The position numbers and the translations under genes were made by a program. Positions 26,015-36,294 of a DNA stretch of 64,000 nucleotides are shown piece after piece. Under the pieces are notes generated by a model that searched no databases, was not told where the DNA came from, and was given only the letters and a program-made list of their open reading frames with translations. Source of the DNA: Bordetella sp. LUAb4 (GTDB lineage: Bacteria > Pseudomonadota > Gammaproteobacteria > Burkholderiales > Burkholderiaceae_B); contig NZ_JAHPZX010000004.1 of the NCBI RefSeq assembly GCF_021325795.1, positions 1 through 64,000 of the forward strand, in the 5' to 3' direction. Within the stretch, counting starts at the first letter, position 1, and each line of letters opens with the position of its first letter.

Positions 26015-27102
26015 GCGCCGCCGGATCCGCTGCCAAGCCCGCCAACGTCGCGCGTTTCCTGCCCTGGCAGGAAGACATCGCCCGCAGCTGGTTGCAGCAG
26101 GGCGAACGCTTCGCGCATGCGTGGCTGATCCACGGCCTGGCCGGGATCGGCAAGCTGCAGTTCGGCGCGGCGGCGGCGGCCAGCCTGCTGTGCGAGTCGC
26201 CGCGTGAGGGCCTGGCCTGCGGCGCCTGCCATGCCTGCACCTGGGTGGCCGCCGGCAATCATCCGGACCTGCGCCGCGTACGGCCGGAGGCCATCGCGCT
26301 GGAAGAGGGGGCCGAAGCCGCCGCCGAGTCGGGCGATGACCCCGTTGAAACCACTGCCACGGGTGGCAGCAGCAAGCGCGCGCCGTCCAAGGAAATCCGC
26401 ATCGACCAGTTGCGCGCCCTGGAGTCCTGGTTCAATACCGCGACCCATCGCGGCGGCTGGCGGGTAGCACTGATTTATCCGGCGCAGGCCATGAACGTGG
26501 TGTCCGCCAATGCCTTGCTGAAGGTGCTGGAGGAACCGCCGCCGCGAACCCTCTTCCTGCTGGTAGCGGACGCGCCCGACCGCCTGCTGCCTACGCTGCT
26601 GTCCCGTTGCCGGCGTTTGCCGCTGCCGACGCCAGCGCCCGAACAGGCGCGCGCGTGGTTGCAGTCGCAAGGGATCGACGACGCCGATGACTGGCTGGCA
26701 GCGGCAGGGGGCGCGCCGGTGGGTGCGCTGCGCCTTGCCCAATCGGGGGAATCCGCCTGTCCGGCGTGGCTGGAACAATTGCTGCTGCCGCTGTCCAGCG
26801 GCAAGGGTAGCGACATAGGTTCGCTGGCAGATCAGCTGGAGAAAATGCCCGCGGCCCAGTGGATAGATGCCTTGCAAAGGCTGTACGTCGACCTCATGTT
26901 GGCTGGAGCGGGCGCTGCGCCGCGTTACTTCCCCCGCCTGGCCGAACCGGTGGCGCGTACCGCCGCGCGGGCCCAGCCGGGGCGCCTGGCCGAGGCGGCG
27001 CGCTGGTTGACGCGCCAGCGCGCCCTGGCCGGGCATCCCTTGAATGCCAAATTGTTCGCCCACGCCGCACTACAGCGCGTGGTGCAATCCTGCCAGGCTT
27101 GA
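26011..27102 (+). CDS. holB: DNA polymerase III subunit delta prime
   Basis: A 363-residue clamp-loader delta-prime subunit. It has the AAA+ fold with a modified P-loop [10 protein letters not shown], the four-cysteine zinc site CGACHACTW with an upstream CE, and the SRC sensor in [11 protein letters not shown]. The [11 protein letters not shown] segment is strongly conserved. An acidic/Ser-rich insert lies around residues 95-130. It is translationally coupled to tmk by an ATGA overlap. Confidence 0.95.
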   Translation: MSAAGSAAKPANVARFLPWQEDIARSWLQQGERFAHAWLIHGLAGIGKLQFGAAAAASLLCESPREGLACGACHACTWVAAGNHPDLRRVRPEAIALEEGAEAAAESGDDPVETTATGGSSKRAPSKEIRIDQLRALESWFNTATHRGGWRVALIYPAQAMNVVSANALLKVLEEPPPRTLFLLVADAPDRLLPTLLSRCRRLPLPTPAPEQARAWLQSQGIDDADDWLAAAGGAPVGALRLAQSGESACPAWLEQLLLPLSSGKGSDIGSLADQLEKMPAAQWIDALQRLYVDLMLAGAGAAPRYFPRLAEPVARTAARAQPGRLAEAARWLTRQRALAGHPLNAKLFAHAALQRVVQSCQA

Positions 27103-27150
27103 GCGGGCGGGAGCTTCAACACGTGTTTCACCTAGGCCTTACCGTTAACT

Positions 27151-27921
27151 ATGTACGTTGATTCCCACTGTCACCTGAATTTCCCTGAGCTGGCGGCCGA
27201 GTTGCCCGCCATTCTCGATCGCATGGCGCAGAACCAGGTGACGCATGCGCTGGTCGTCAGCGTCAACCTGCCGGAATGGCGTGGCTTGATGGATCTGGTG
27301 GCGCCACACCCCAATCTGTGGGCATCAGTGGGCGTGCATCCCGACTACGAGGACACACATGAGCCCACCGCGGAGGAACTGGCTGAACTGTCCCAGGACG
27401 CCAAGGTCGTGGCTATCGGGGAAACGGGTCTGGACTACTACCGCCTGAGCGAGCCGCTGGACTGGCAGCGCACCCGCTTTCGCACCCACATCCGGGCCGC
27501 GCGCGAGACCAATCTGCCATTGATCATCCACACCCGCAGCTCGGCCGAGGACACGCTGAAGCTGATGCGCGAGGAAAACGCGGCGCAGGCGGGTGGGGTG
27601 ATGCATTGCTTCACCGAGACCTGGGACGTGGCGCAGGCCGCCATCGACCAGAACTTCTATATTTCGCTATCCGGCATCGTCACGTTCAAGAACGCCACGC
27701 AGCTGCACGAAGTGGCAGCCAAGGTGCCCCTGGATCGCCTGCTGATCGAGACCGACTCGCCTTATCTGGCGCCGGTGCCGTATCGCGGCAAGGTCAACGA
27801 CCCGTCCAAGGTGATCCACGTGGCGGAGAAGATCGCCGACCTTAGAGGGATTCCGGTGGCGGATGTGGCGAAGGCTTCAACGGATAATTTTTTCAAATTA
27901 TTCAATAAGATAGTGAAGTAA
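27151..27921 (+). CDS. TatD family metal-dependent hydrolase (DNase)
   Basis: A 256-residue TatD/YcfH-type TIM-barrel hydrolase. Metal ligands are visible in DSHCHLN at the N-terminus, GETGLDYY, LIIHTRSS, VMHCFTE and ETDSPYLAPVPYRGK. Family members are 3'-5' exonucleases or tRNA-processing-like hydrolases. It is 48 bp after holB, a common neighbour. It does not belong to a Tat export operon here. Confidence 0.93.
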   Translation: MYVDSHCHLNFPELAAELPAILDRMAQNQVTHALVVSVNLPEWRGLMDLVAPHPNLWASVGVHPDYEDTHEPTAEELAELSQDAKVVAIGETGLDYYRLSEPLDWQRTRFRTHIRAARETNLPLIIHTRSSAEDTLKLMREENAAQAGGVMHCFTETWDVAQAAIDQNFYISLSGIVTFKNATQLHEVAAKVPLDRLLIETDSPYLAPVPYRGKVNDPSKVIHVAEKIADLRGIPVADVAKASTDNFFKLFNKIVK

Positions 27922-27962
27922 TCTAATGTCAATTCTTTAAAGTAAATTCGAGGTCTGCCGCC

Positions 27963-28856
27963 ATGAACCGCTACCGTACTACCTACCGAGTGGACCGCGC
28001 GCTTGCCGGGCTGGGGCTGACGTTGGCCTGCGCTTTTACCGCCGTGCCGCCGGCGCAGGCGGCACGGGCCGCCGATGTCTGGATCTACATCGTCAATGAC
28101 AACGTCGGCGACATGAAGGATTTGCTGGCGTCCGGCTGGGACCCCAATCAGAAGAGCAAGGGCCAGCCCGCCTTGATGCAGGCCGTGCGCGATGGGGCGT
28201 GGGGTGTTTTCGACGTGCTGGCCGCCGATCGCCGTACCGACGTGAACGCCGCCAACGGCAGCGATGAAACGCCGCTCATGTATCTGGCGCTGAAGGGCGA
28301 AACCAAGCGGGCGCAGGCCTTGATCGCACGGGGCGCCCAGGTCAACCGCCTGGGCTGGACGCCGCTGCACTACGCGGCATCCACCGGACAGGTGGAAACA
28401 GCCAAGCTGCTGCTATCCAAGCAGGCGATCGTCAATGCGCCGGGGCCGGATGGCACGACGCCGCTGATGATGGCCGGCCGCTCGGGCAATCAGCAGATGG
28501 CCCAGTTGCTGCTCAATGCAGGCGCCGACCCGACCAATCGCAGTTTGGCCGGGCTGAATGCCGCCGACTGGGCGCGCTCGGCGAAACAGGATACGCTGGC
28601 GCTGTGGCTGGATCAGGCGGCCAAGAACTATCACCCGGCGCGCGCGTCGACTTCGCCACCGGATGGCAACGCTGATTCAGCGGCAAATGCCGCGGCGCAG
28701 CCCCCATCACAACCGACGGGACAACCCGCGCCGTCGTCGGCACCGCCGACCGCTACGGCGCCGGCCGCCTCTCCCACGCCCGGCAATGACGGCCCCTCCT
28801 TGGGCGGCGTGTCCGGTGTCAGGCTGAATTCGTACGACGATCCGCCCAAGCGCTGA
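27963..28856 (+). CDS. Exported ankyrin-repeat protein
   Basis: A 297-residue protein with a signal peptide ending near AQAARA (about residue 37), then four or five ankyrin repeats between about residues 60 and 215 (for example ETPLMYLALKGETKRAQALIARGAQVN, GWTPLHYAASTGQVETAKLLLSKQAIVN). The C-terminal ~75 residues are Pro/Ala/Ser-rich and likely disordered. It is probably periplasmic and binds another protein. It follows the TatD-type gene by 41 bp; whether the two are functionally linked is unknown. Confidence 0.88.
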   Translation: MNRYRTTYRVDRALAGLGLTLACAFTAVPPAQAARAADVWIYIVNDNVGDMKDLLASGWDPNQKSKGQPALMQAVRDGAWGVFDVLAADRRTDVNAANGSDETPLMYLALKGETKRAQALIARGAQVNRLGWTPLHYAASTGQVETAKLLLSKQAIVNAPGPDGTTPLMMAGRSGNQQMAQLLLNAGADPTNRSLAGLNAADWARSAKQDTLALWLDQAAKNYHPARASTSPPDGNADSAANAAAQPPSQPTGQPAPSSAPPTATAPAASPTPGNDGPSLGGVSGVRLNSYDDPPKR

Positions 28857-28978
28857 CGCTAGATCCCCGATCACGGGTCCCGGTTCTCAGGTCCAAGGTC
28901 CGAGGCCCAAGACGCAAGGCCCGATCTTGACTCCGGATCGGGCCGCTCCGTCGGAAAACCTGAGATCCCGCCGGCCTC

Positions 28979-29347
28979 TCAGCGGGCAAACACGCTGTAT
29001 GCGCGCAGGCGATGCCCATCGGGGTCCAGGGCGGTAAACGTATAACCGAAGTCCATCTTCTCGGGCGACTGGGCGATCTCGATGCCCAGCTTCGTCCATT
29101 GCGCATGGGTGGCGTCCACCGCTGCTTCATCCGGCAGGGTGAAGCCGATCTCGCTGCCGCCCACTGGCGTGGCGGCGGGAATGACGGCCTGGCGTGTCCA
29201 TAATCCCAGCTTCAAGCCGCCGTCCAGCAGGAACAAATAGAAGGTGGGCGTGGCTTCGATGGGCGCCTTGCCCAGCACTTGCTCGTAGAAGCGCGCACTG
29301 CGTTCGGCGTTTTCGACGTACAGAATGATGTGATTGGGGTGAGTCAT
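28979..29347 (-). CDS. Glyoxalase/bleomycin resistance family protein
   Basis: A 122-residue vicinal oxygen chelate protein: HIILYVENAERSARFYEQVLGK at the N-terminus and FTALDPDGHRLRAYSV at the C-terminus. It has one beta-alpha-beta-beta-beta module pair, so it would act as a dimer. The substrate is unknown. The ATG at 29347 begins the fold directly. It lies 163 bp downstream of a WYL-type regulator on the same strand, and YafY-like regulators are often next to such genes. Confidence 0.88.
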   Translation of the reverse strand: MTHPNHIILYVENAERSARFYEQVLGKAPIEATPTFYLFLLDGGLKLGLWTRQAVIPAATPVGGSEIGFTLPDEAAVDATHAQWTKLGIEIAQSPEKMDFGYTFTALDPDGHRLRAYSVFAR

Positions 29348-29510
29348 GGTGGTTCCAGTCAGAACAGATCCGGCAGCGGCCCGCCTATCGGACCGTCCGT
29401 GTTCAAGAGCCGCCATGCTAAATGCACACACTGTCAATTTTTGTCAGTAGCAGATGTCAGTAGTAGATCCCAGGCATCCATCCGGGCGAGGCTTTTTCCA
29501 ACGCCAAGCC

Positions 29511-30203
29511 TCACGGCGTCACCGGAATCCCATGTTCCTCGCGCCATTGCTTCAGCAAGGCCAGCCGCCGTGCCGGGTAGCGTTCATCGATAGGCGTCAG
29601 TCCCATGATCCGGTCCACGCGGAAATGGCGGAGTGCGTCACGCCGTTCGCACCAGGCTCCCACCATGCGCATCGACTCGAAATAGCCCAGGACGAAGGGC
29701 CAGATGACCCGTTCACTTTCGCGCCCCTTTTCGTCGCGATAGCGGATGCTCACCTTGCGTTCCCGGCGTATGGCCTCGCGCAGCAGGGGCAGGTAGTCCT
29801 CGCCGCCAGCCAGCATATCGGCGGGCCCGATCAGCAACGCGCTGTCATGCAGGGACTGGCGCAGATCGGTGGGCAATACCGCCGCGATCTTGGCCAGCGC
29901 GTTCTGCGCGTCGCGCGCCAGGTCCGCGTCGGTGCGTTTCATCACCCAGCGGGCGCCCAGCATCAGCGCCTCCAGCTCACCCGCGGCAAACATCAGGGGC
30001 GGCAGCAGAAAGCCCGGCTGCAGGACATACCCCAGGCCCGGTTCGCCCTGGATATGCGCGCCCTGCGCCTGCAAGCTGGCGATGTCCCGATACAGCGTGC
30101 GCAGGCTGACTCCCAGTTCAGCGGCCAGCGCCTGGCCACTGACGGGGTGGCGATGGCGCCGCAGGCACTGCATCAATTCCAGCAATCGTTCGGCGCGTGA
30201 CAT
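29511..30203 (-). CDS. YafY-type HTH-WYL transcriptional regulator
   Basis: A 230-residue regulator with an N-terminal HTH_11 domain (SRAERLLELMQCLRRHRHPVSGQALAAELGVSLRTLYRDI, residues 2-42) and a C-terminal WYL-like ligand domain (RKVSIRYRDEKGRESERVIWPFVLGYFESMRMVGAW). It probably controls the glyoxalase-family gene downstream. The ATG at 30203 starts the HTH domain; the frame is open further upstream without conserved residues. Confidence 0.9.
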   Translation of the reverse strand: MSRAERLLELMQCLRRHRHPVSGQALAAELGVSLRTLYRDIASLQAQGAHIQGEPGLGYVLQPGFLLPPLMFAAGELEALMLGARWVMKRTDADLARDAQNALAKIAAVLPTDLRQSLHDSALLIGPADMLAGGEDYLPLLREAIRRERKVSIRYRDEKGRESERVIWPFVLGYFESMRMVGAWCERRDALRHFRVDRIMGLTPIDERYPARRLALLKQWREEHGIPVTP

Positions 30204-30542
30204 GGTGAAGGGAAGGGCGGAATGAGCGACACGCCATGCTGCCAGAAATTGGCAGCCAAGGGGTGGCGTCGAATGTGCCGTCGGGTCAGGCCTCCATCCA
30301 TCCTTGTCAGGGTGTCTTTCCGCATGTCTCCGGTCCTCCATGTTTGTCATTTTTACGCGGGGTTAACGGTCGGATGAGCCGTCAAAGAAGAAAGTTGCGC
30401 CGCCATGGATCCATATGGACCAAAAGGTCACTCAGCGGGGCACCTGAGTTAAGATGAATTCGGCTATGGCCCGCCCCAAGGCGCTCTTATGAGCACCCCA
30501 ATACGGGCTCAGCCACGTCCCCCAACAAGGAGGTTTACCCCC
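30204..30542. other. Intergenic region upstream of the amino-acid importer
   Basis: 339 bp without a convincing gene between the divergent YafY-type regulator and glnH. The glnH side ends in a strong Shine-Dalgarno AAGGAGGT at about 30528-30535. No clear sigma-70 or sigma-54 promoter was recognised. Confidence 0.5.
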
Positions 30543-31298
30543 ATGCTAAAACTCAAAATCGCGGCGACCCTGGCCGCGCTTTCCGTTACCTGCCTTGCCG
30601 CGACCACACCGGCCGTGGCGCAGTCGAGCAGGCAGCTAGTGGTCGCGACCGATACTGCCTTCGTGCCGTTCGAGTTCAAGCAGGGCAATACCTATACGGG
30701 CTTCGACGTCGACCTGTGGGCGGCCATTGCCAAGGAATTGAACCTGAACTACAAGCTCCAGCCCATGGATTTCAACGGCATCATCCCTGGCCTGCAGACC
30801 AAGAACATCGACGCGGCCCTGGCTGGCATCACCATCCGCGACGATCGCAAGGCGGTCATCGACTTTTCCGATCCCTACTACGAAAGCGGCCTGAGCATTC
30901 TGGTCGGCGAAAAGAACAGCGACATCAAGACCGCCCAGGACCTGAGCGGCAAGGACGTCGCCGTCAAGACGGGCACCTCCACCGTGGACTTCCTGAAGTC
31001 CCAAGTGCCGGGTGCCAAGCTCAAACTGTTCCCCAACATCGATAACGCCTATCTGGAGCTGGCCACCGGGCGCGTCGACGCGGCGGTGCACGATACGCCC
31101 AACGTTCAGTATTACGCCAACACCGCCGGCAAGGGCCGGGTCAAGGTGGCGGGTAACGTGAAGAGCGGGGAATTCTATGGCATCGCCTTCCCCAAGGGCA
31201 GCGATCTGGTTCCGCAGGTCAACAAGGCCTTGGCCACGCTCAAGGCCAATGGCACATACGACGCCATCTACGCCAAGTGGTTCGGCAAGAAGCCCTGA
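30543..31298 (+). CDS. glnH: Periplasmic amino-acid (glutamine-type) binding protein
   Basis: A 251-residue family 3 solute-binding protein. The signal peptide runs to about AVAQS (residue 27). The mature part opens [14 protein letters not shown] and has [16 protein letters not shown] and the conserved [13 protein letters not shown] and [15 protein letters not shown]. It delivers a polar amino acid, probably glutamine, to the GlnPQ permease encoded downstream. The ATG at 30543 follows AAGGAGGT; an in-frame upstream ATG at 30489 lacks such a site. Confidence 0.92.
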   Translation: MLKLKIAATLAALSVTCLAATTPAVAQSSRQLVVATDTAFVPFEFKQGNTYTGFDVDLWAAIAKELNLNYKLQPMDFNGIIPGLQTKNIDAALAGITIRDDRKAVIDFSDPYYESGLSILVGEKNSDIKTAQDLSGKDVAVKTGTSTVDFLKSQVPGAKLKLFPNIDNAYLELATGRVDAAVHDTPNVQYYANTAGKGRVKVAGNVKSGEFYGIAFPKGSDLVPQVNKALATLKANGTYDAIYAKWFGKKP

Positions 31299-31450
31299 GC
31301 TTCGCGCCTTTCCTGCAGTACGGCCGTCGCGTTTCCTGTGTCTGATTTTTTCGAACAGACCGCGGCGGTTCCATTTCAAATCCGGCGCACGCCGGCGTCT
31401 CTTCGTCCGCGACCCTGCGTGGACGGAGGGTCGCGGCGTTGGCGCCTTCC

Positions 31451-32122
31451 ATGGGGATGCCTGTGAATTTCGATAGCTCCGTCATTTGGGATGCTTTGCC
31501 CAATCTGCTTGACGGTACGCTGATGACCGTCAAGATCACTTTCTGGGGTCTGCTCGGCGGCTTCATCCTGGGCGCGCTGGCGGGTGTCGCGCGCGCCTAC
31601 GGCGGCATGGTGTTGTCCGCGATTGCCCAAGTCTATGTGGCAGTCATCCGCGGCACGCCGATTGTCGTGCAAGTGATGTTCATCTATTTCGCCTTGCCTT
31701 TGTTGATCGATGGCTTGCGCGTGGACGCCGAGTTGGCCGCCATCGGGACACTGATGATCAACTCGGGCGCCTATATCGCGGAAATCGTGCGCGGTGCGCT
31801 GTTGTCGGTCAGTAAGGGCCTGAAGGAAGCGGGCCAGGCGATGGGCTTGCCGTTCCACAAGATCCTGACGCACATCATCGGGCCGGTGGCTGTCCGCCGG
31901 ATGATTCCACCGCTGGGCAATCAGTGCATCATCAGTCTCAAGGATTCGTCCTTGTTCATCGTGATCGGCGTAGCCGAGCTGACGCGGCAGGGCCAGGAAA
32001 TCATGGCCAGCAATTTCCGCGCGGTTGAAATCTGGTCCGCCGTGGCCGTCATCTACCTGATCCTCACGGGCCTGATCGCGCTGGCCCTGCGGATCGCTGA
32101 GAAAAGGATGCGCATACTATGA
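31451..32122 (+). CDS. glnP: Amino-acid ABC transporter permease (GlnP type)
   Basis: A 223-residue HisM/GlnP-type permease with about five membrane segments and the EAA loop [25 protein letters not shown]. Start choice is uncertain: ATG at 31451 or 31457, GTG at 31463, or a TTG at 31439 that has GGAGGG eight bases upstream. It follows glnH by about 150 bp and overlaps glnQ by 4 bp. Confidence 0.93.
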   Translation: MGMPVNFDSSVIWDALPNLLDGTLMTVKITFWGLLGGFILGALAGVARAYGGMVLSAIAQVYVAVIRGTPIVVQVMFIYFALPLLIDGLRVDAELAAIGTLMINSGAYIAEIVRGALLSVSKGLKEAGQAMGLPFHKILTHIIGPVAVRRMIPPLGNQCIISLKDSSLFIVIGVAELTRQGQEIMASNFRAVEIWSAVAVIYLILTGLIALALRIAEKRMRIL

Positions 32123-32847
32123 GCATGGTTGAATTCCAGAATGTCACGAAGCGGTTTGGCGACTCCACCGTATTGCGCGGCATCAGCCTGAACATCGACA
32201 GCGGCGAGGTCGTGGTGGTGGTGGGGCCTTCGGGCTCCGGCAAATCGACCTTCCTGCGCTGTATCAACGTGCTGGAGTCCATCGAGGACGGCGATTTGCT
32301 GGTCGATGGCCTGAGTGTCAAGGGCACGCCGGCCGAGATCCGCGAAATCCGCCGTGAAGCGGGCATGGTGTTCCAGCAGTTCAATCTGTTTCCCCAGCTC
32401 ACCGCGCTGGAAAACGTCATGTTCGGCCCCATTCATACGCGCGGCATGAGCCGTGATGAAGCACGCGCCGAAGCCGAGGCCTTGCTGGCCAAGGTGGGGC
32501 TGTCCGAGCGCATGGGGCATTACCCCTCCGAGCTGTCCGGCGGCCAGCAGCAACGGGTCGCCATCGCGCGTGCCCTGGCGATCAAGCCCAAGCTGATGCT
32601 GTTCGATGAGCCAACCTCGGCCCTGGATCCGGAGCTGCGGCACGAAGTGCTCAAGGTGATGCGCGATCTGGCGGAAGAGGGTATGACCATGGTGGTGGTG
32701 ACCCACGAGATGGAGTTCGCGCGCAAGGTGGGCAGCCGCCTGATCTTCATCGACGGTGGCCAGGTGGCGCATGATGGTCCGCCCCAGGACCTGCTGTCCA
32801 ATCCGCCCAGCCAGCGCTTGCGGGACTTCCTGCAGCACGTCAGCTGA
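32119..32847 (+). CDS. glnQ: Amino-acid ABC transporter ATP-binding protein (GlnQ type)
   Basis: A 242-residue polar amino acid ABC ATPase: Walker [11 protein letters not shown]-loop [11 protein letters not shown], signature LSGGQQQR, Walker [13 protein letters not shown] and the switch His in VVVTHEM. It powers import with GlnP. It overlaps glnP by 4 bp and is followed by a very strong terminator. Confidence 0.96.
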   Translation: MSMVEFQNVTKRFGDSTVLRGISLNIDSGEVVVVVGPSGSGKSTFLRCINVLESIEDGDLLVDGLSVKGTPAEIREIRREAGMVFQQFNLFPQLTALENVMFGPIHTRGMSRDEARAEAEALLAKVGLSERMGHYPSELSGGQQQRVAIARALAIKPKLMLFDEPTSALDPELRHEVLKVMRDLAEEGMTMVVVTHEMEFARKVGSRLIFIDGGQVAHDGPPQDLLSNPPSQRLRDFLQHVS

Positions 32848-32891
32848 GCCGGCTTCGCGGCGGTGGCCATGCATGGCATGGCGCCGACGTG

Positions 32892-32932
32892 AAAAGGGGG
32901 GATCTCGTTGCGCGAGATCCCCCCTTTTTTTT
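32892..32932 (+). terminator. Strong rho-independent terminator after glnQ
   Basis: GGGGGGATCTCG (32896-32907) pairs perfectly with CGAGATCCCCCC (32913-32924) with a five-base loop, preceded by AAAA and followed by TTTTTTTT. Because of the A-tract it could also stop the convergent spoT transcript from the other side. Confidence 0.95.
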
Positions 32933-32939
32933 CGTGACA

Positions 32940-35237
32940 CTAGCCCTTCACACGCACGATCTTCTGCACCTGCGGCACATGCCGTATCGCACGGATGACC
33001 TGCGCCAGATGCTTGCGGCTGTCTACCTGCACCGTCAGGTGCAAGGACACCGTGGAGACCGCGTCGTCATGCATGGTGACGTGCACGATATTGGCGTCCG
33101 TTGCCGTGATCTCGGCGGCCAGGCGGCCCAGTACGCCCCGTTCATTGCGCGTGACGATGTCCAGCCGCGTCGACAGGTGTTTGGCGGTCTGGGCATCCCA
33201 GGCCACATTGATCCAGCGTTCCGGCTCCCGCGTGCGCTGCCGCATGGCGACAGGACAATCGGCGACGTGCACGACCAGTCCGTGGCCCAGCCGCATGCCG
33301 GCGATGATGGCGTCGCCGGGCAGCGGGCCGCAGCAAGGCGCCAACTGCACTGCCTGGCCCTCGTTGCCCTGAATCAGGATGGGGGCGGCGCGCGCCGCGG
33401 TGATCTCATCGACGACGCCCGCCGTGGTGGCCACCAGGTCATGCTCGGGCGCGAAGCGGCGTGCGACCACGGCGGCCAGCCGCTTGCCCAGGCCGATATC
33501 GGCGAGGATCTCGTCGCGCGACGCGGCGCCGGTGCTGCGCGCCAGTTTCTCCCAACTGGGATCGCTGGTCGCCGGCAGTTGCAGATGCAATTCCTGCAAG
33601 GCCTGGCTCAGCAGGCGCTCGCCGAACACCACCGACTCGGCGTATTTGACCGTGCGCAGGTAGTGGCGGATTTCCGAGCGCGCACGGCCGGTGCGCACAT
33701 AGTTGAGCCACTGTGCATTGGGCCGTGATGCCGGCGAGGTGACGATTTCCACCGTGTCGCCGCTGGCCAATTCAGTGCGCAGAGGCACGAATTCATTGTT
33801 GACCTTGGCCGCCACCGCCTGATTGCCGATGTCGGTGTGGATCGCGTAAGCGAAGTCCACCGGCGTCGCCCCGCGCGGCAACGAGATGATCTTGCCGTGC
33901 GGCGTGAAGACATAGACCGCATCGGGGAACAGGTCGACCTTGACGTGCTCGAGAAACTCGCCCGAGTCGCTGTTCTGGCTCTGGATGTCCAGCAGCGACT
34001 GCAGCCATTGGTGGGTGCGCTTCTGCAGGTCGTTGAGCGATACGTCCGTGCCCTTGTACAGCCAGTGCGAGGCCACGCCTTCCTCGGCCACGTGATGCAT
34101 GTCGCGCGTGCGGAACTGGAATTCCACGGGCGTGCCGTAGGGGCCCACCAAGGTGGTGTGCAAGGACTGATAGCCGTTCACCTTGGGAATGGCGATATAG
34201 TCCTTGAACTTGCCGGGTACCGGCCGGTAGAGCTGATGCAGCGTGCCCAGCGCCAGGTAGCATTCCGGCAGGGTATGGACGATGACGCGGAAGCCGTAGA
34301 TATCCAGTACTTCGGAAAACGTCTTCTTCTGATCGACCATCTTGCGATAGATGCCGTACAGCGTTTTCTCGCGGCCGGTCACTTCGGCTTCGATCCCTGC
34401 CGCCGGCAGCGCCGCGCGCACGGCGTCGGCAATCTTGGTGATCACTTCGCGCCGGTTGCCGCGCGCGGCCAGCACCGCCTTGTACAGCACCTGGTAGCGG
34501 TTCGGGTACATGGCGGCGAAGCACAGATCCTGCAATTCGCGGAATAGCAGGTTCAGGCCCAGCCGATGGGCGATGGGCGCGTAGATGTCCAGCGTTTCGC
34601 GGGCGATGCGGCGGCGCTTTTCGGGCGTCACCGCGTCCAGCGTGCGCATATTGTGGACACGATCCGCCAGCTTGATCAGGATGACGCGCACATCGCGCGC
34701 CATCGCCAGCAGCATCTTGCGGAAGCTCTCGGCCTGCTGTTCGGCCTTGGTGGCGAAGTCCAGCCGGTCCAGCTTGGACAGGCCGTCGACCAATTCCGCC
34801 ACTTCAGGGTTGAAGCGTTCGGCCAGTTCCGCCTTGGTGACGCCCTGGTCTTCGATGACGTCATGCAGCAGCGCCGCCGACAGCGCATTGGCGTCGAGCT
34901 TCCAGCCGGCACAGATTTCCGTGACGGCGATGGGGTGCGAGATATAAGGTGAACCGCTGGCGCGGAACTGCCCCAAATGGGCTTGATCGGCGAAGCGGTA
35001 GGCTTCGCGCACGCGCTCGACGTCTTTCTTTTCCAGATAGCCGCTGATGATTTCAGTCAGCGGGGCCAGCGACGCAACGGGAGACGCCGGTGCATCGACT
35101 GCCTCCTGGGCAGCCGCCTCGGCGGGCGAGGGCGGGGTCTTGCGATTTTTTTTACCAGGCCTGCGACCCAGGCGGGAACCCGCGCGTAGCGCGGCGAGCA
35201 GGCCGGTAGAAGCGTACTTCAGTCCGGGAAATGCCAT
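32940..35237 (-). CDS. spoT: Bifunctional (p)ppGpp synthetase/hydrolase
   Basis: A 765-residue RelA/SpoT homologue. Domains in order: HD hydrolase with LLHDVIEDQ near residues 124-132 (intact HD and ED), synthetase with REKTLYGIYRKM and DIYGFRVIVHT and GYQSLHTTL, TGS (VYVFTPHGKIISLPRGATPVDFAYAIHT) and a C-terminal ACT domain. The intact HD motif marks it as SpoT/Rel-like, able to break down the alarmone. ATG 35237 is preceded by GGGGGGTG; a GTG at 35246 is an alternative. It lies 22 bp after rpoZ and forms the gmk-rpoZ-spoT cluster, where all three genes link to guanine nucleotides. Confidence 0.96.
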   Translation of the reverse strand: MAFPGLKYASTGLLAALRAGSRLGRRPGKKNRKTPPSPAEAAAQEAVDAPASPVASLAPLTEIISGYLEKKDVERVREAYRFADQAHLGQFRASGSPYISHPIAVTEICAGWKLDANALSAALLHDVIEDQGVTKAELAERFNPEVAELVDGLSKLDRLDFATKAEQQAESFRKMLLAMARDVRVILIKLADRVHNMRTLDAVTPEKRRRIARETLDIYAPIAHRLGLNLLFRELQDLCFAAMYPNRYQVLYKAVLAARGNRREVITKIADAVRAALPAAGIEAEVTGREKTLYGIYRKMVDQKKTFSEVLDIYGFRVIVHTLPECYLALGTLHQLYRPVPGKFKDYIAIPKVNGYQSLHTTLVGPYGTPVEFQFRTRDMHHVAEEGVASHWLYKGTDVSLNDLQKRTHQWLQSLLDIQSQNSDSGEFLEHVKVDLFPDAVYVFTPHGKIISLPRGATPVDFAYAIHTDIGNQAVAAKVNNEFVPLRTELASGDTVEIVTSPASRPNAQWLNYVRTGRARSEIRHYLRTVKYAESVVFGERLLSQALQELHLQLPATSDPSWEKLARSTGAASRDEILADIGLGKRLAAVVARRFAPEHDLVATTAGVVDEITAARAAPILIQGNEGQAVQLAPCCGPLPGDAIIAGMRLGHGLVVHVADCPVAMRQRTREPERWINVAWDAQTAKHLSTRLDIVTRNERGVLGRLAAEITATDANIVHVTMHDDAVSTVSLHLTVQVDSRKHLAQVIRAIRHVPQVQKIVRVKG

Positions 35238-35259
35238 GCGAGCCACCCCCCGGATGAGA

Positions 35260-35463
35260 TCAGGTCGGGACTTTGCGCAGCATTTCGATGCCGGTCAGGC
35301 CGGAGGCGATCTCACGCAACGCGGTCACGGTGGGCTTGTCCTTGCTGTCCAGGCGCGGTGCGTGGCCTTGGGCCAATTCGCGCGCACGATACGTGGCGGC
35401 CAGGGTCAGCGTGAAACGGTTGGGGATCTGGTTCAAACAATCTTCAACGGTAATACGGGCCAT
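35260..35463 (-). CDS. rpoZ: RNA polymerase omega subunit
   Basis: A 67-residue omega subunit: [21 protein letters not shown] ... YRARELAQG is the family core. It helps assemble RNA polymerase and is part of a ppGpp-binding site in proteobacteria. The ATG at 35463 matches the conserved N-terminus. It lies between gmk and spoT on the same strand. Confidence 0.97.
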   Translation of the reverse strand: MARITVEDCLNQIPNRFTLTLAATYRARELAQGHAPRLDSKDKPTVTALREIASGLTGIEMLRKVPT

Positions 35464-35551
35464 GAATGAGTCACCTGATACGTGCAAATAATGAAACCGC
35501 GTCGCCGGTTAGGGCGGGACGCGGCGGAGAGGCGTCTTTTGTGGTGCGTCT

Positions 35552-36184
35552 TTAGTGGGGTGCCGAGATGCCTAATTGCGAAAACAATTGGGCGTGTCGG
35601 ACAGCCTGCGAGGAAAAACGCAAGCGGGCCGCGCTGACGATTTGGACAAGCTGCAGCAGGGCCACGCTAAATTCTTGATTAATAATAACATATTCGCACT
35701 CGGGCGCATGGGCGATTTCCCCGCCGGCGCCCAGCAGGCGGCGCGCGATGACTTGGGGCTCGTCCTGGCCGCGTGCTTTCAGGCGTGCTTCCAATTCCTC
35801 GATGGACGGCGGCAGGATGAAAATGCCGATGGCCGCCGGGAAACGCTGGCGCACCTGGCGCGCGCCCTGCCAATCGATTTCGAGTAGCACGTCACGGCCC
35901 AAGCGTGTGGCGTCGTCGATGCGGTCGCGTGGCGTGCCGTAGAAATTGCCGTGCACTTCGGCCCATTCCAGCAACGCGTCCTGGTCGCGCAGGCGCATGA
36001 ATTCCTCTTGCGACACGAAGCGGTATTCGCGGCCGTCGACTTCACCGGGACGCGGGGCGCGGGTGGTGCAGGAAATGGACAGGCTGATGGTGGGGTCCTG
36101 CTTGAGCAGGGCGCTGACCAGGCTGGACTTGCCCGCGCCGCTGGGCGCGACAACCATGAAGACGTTGCCGTAAGTAGTGGACAT
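35552..36184 (-). CDS. gmk: Guanylate kinase
   Basis: A 210-residue guanylate kinase. The P-loop is APSGAGKSS (residues 13-21); the GMP-binding region is [23 protein letters not shown] and the FYGTPRD segment. It converts GMP to GDP. ATG 36184 gives the canonical N-terminus [11 protein letters not shown]. It is the first gene of gmk-rpoZ-spoT. Confidence 0.97.
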   Translation of the reverse strand: MSTTYGNVFMVVAPSGAGKSSLVSALLKQDPTISLSISCTTRAPRPGEVDGREYRFVSQEEFMRLRDQDALLEWAEVHGNFYGTPRDRIDDATRLGRDVLLEIDWQGARQVRQRFPAAIGIFILPPSIEELEARLKARGQDEPQVIARRLLGAGGEIAHAPECEYVIINQEFSVALLQLVQIVSAARLRFSSQAVRHAQLFSQLGISAPH

Positions 36185-36294
36185 GGCGATATATAGGGGT
36201 GTGTGCCGGCTTTTGCCGGGATTGCCGAGTAGCGAAGGATACCAAATCGTCCTGCGCGGGAGTAGGATCGCGCAATCTTCCAAGGAGGCTTTGA